Source: Bacillota bacterium
GTDB lineage: Bacteria; Bacillota; Clostridia; Peptostreptococcales; Anaerovoracaceae
NCBI GenBank assembly: GCA_022706625.1
Contig: JAKJCD010000030.1
Location: forward strand, 1 to 5,097
Length of the DNA stretch: 5,097 nucleotides
Reading direction: 5' to 3'
Below the pieces are notes generated by a model. It made no database searches. It was not told where the DNA came from and saw nothing but the letters and a program-made list of their open reading frames with translations. Of the stretch, positions 5,029 to 5,097 are shown piece by piece. Position 1 is the first letter of the stretch. Each line of letters begins with the position of its first letter. The position numbers and the translations under genes were made by a program.

Positions 5029-5097
5029 GGGAATAGATGGGCGCTGGTGTGCCTTCTGGTCTTCAAAACCAGTTCGAGGGGTTAAGAGCCTCCCGGG
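5029..5097 (+). tRNA. selC: tRNA-Sec (anticodon UCA), 3' part beyond the window
   Basis: This tRNA is charged with serine, converted to selenocysteine, and delivered by SelB to UGA codons. The visible part fits the bacterial tRNA-Sec plan: 8 bases for an extended acceptor stem (5029-5036, GGGAATAG), a 6-bp D stem (GGGCGC 5039-5044 with GTGCCT 5049-5054) closing a minimal TGGT loop, and an anticodon stem CTGGT/ACCAG (5056-5060, 5068-5072) with loop CTTCAAA, giving anticodon TCA at 5063-5065. A long variable arm follows; GAGG (5076-5079) can pair with CCTC (5089-5092), or a shifted 7-position helix can form. The T arm and 3' acceptor strand lie past the window edge. The anticodon, long D stem and long variable arm together exclude an ordinary tRNA-Ser, tRNA-Leu or tRNA-Trp. 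Confidence 0.92.

Overview
The window looks like chromosomal DNA of a low-to-moderate GC Gram-positive bacterium, most likely a member of the Clostridia. The supporting signs are strong GGAGG-type ribosome binding sites, AT-leaning codon use, an IS30 transposase with a cysteine-rich insert, and a selenocysteine tRNA. The species-level identity is not readable from the sequence.

Layout. Positions 1-87 hold the 3' end of an unrecognised reading frame. Its stop codon falls inside the left arm of an 18-bp perfect inverted repeat (84-101, matched by 2311-2328). The two arms enclose about 2.25 kb. Inside the left arm lie imperfect direct repeats of a TGTAAaTGCAc-like motif, the first four spaced 30-31 bp apart, which resembles a set of transposase-binding sites. 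Within this region sits a complete IS30-family insertion sequence (about 316-1677). It has a full-length 432-aa transposase on the minus strand, an 11-bp core terminal inverted repeat and a candidate 6-bp target duplication. The remaining 1684-2310 segment has no convincing gene. It is rich in inverted repeats: a 17-bp perfect hairpin, a nested hairpin directly beside it, and a 116-nt three-way-junction-like fold. The simplest reading is a decayed or non-autonomous mobile element into which IS30 later inserted.

To the right, 2425-4917 encodes an 830-aa cytoplasmic signalling protein with the order receiver, PAS, PAS, degenerate GGDEF, EAL. The GGDEF site is lost and the EAL catalytic set is intact, so it is most likely a phosphorylation- and ligand-controlled cyclic di-GMP phosphodiesterase.

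After a roughly 110-bp gap, the window ends inside a selenocysteine tRNA gene (selC, 5029 onward). It has anticodon UCA, a 6-bp D stem and a long variable arm, and is preceded by a near-consensus promoter of its own (TTGAAA, 17 bp, TATACT). The organism therefore probably makes selenoproteins. Nothing in the window links the phosphodiesterase functionally to selC; they appear to be neighbours with separate transcription.
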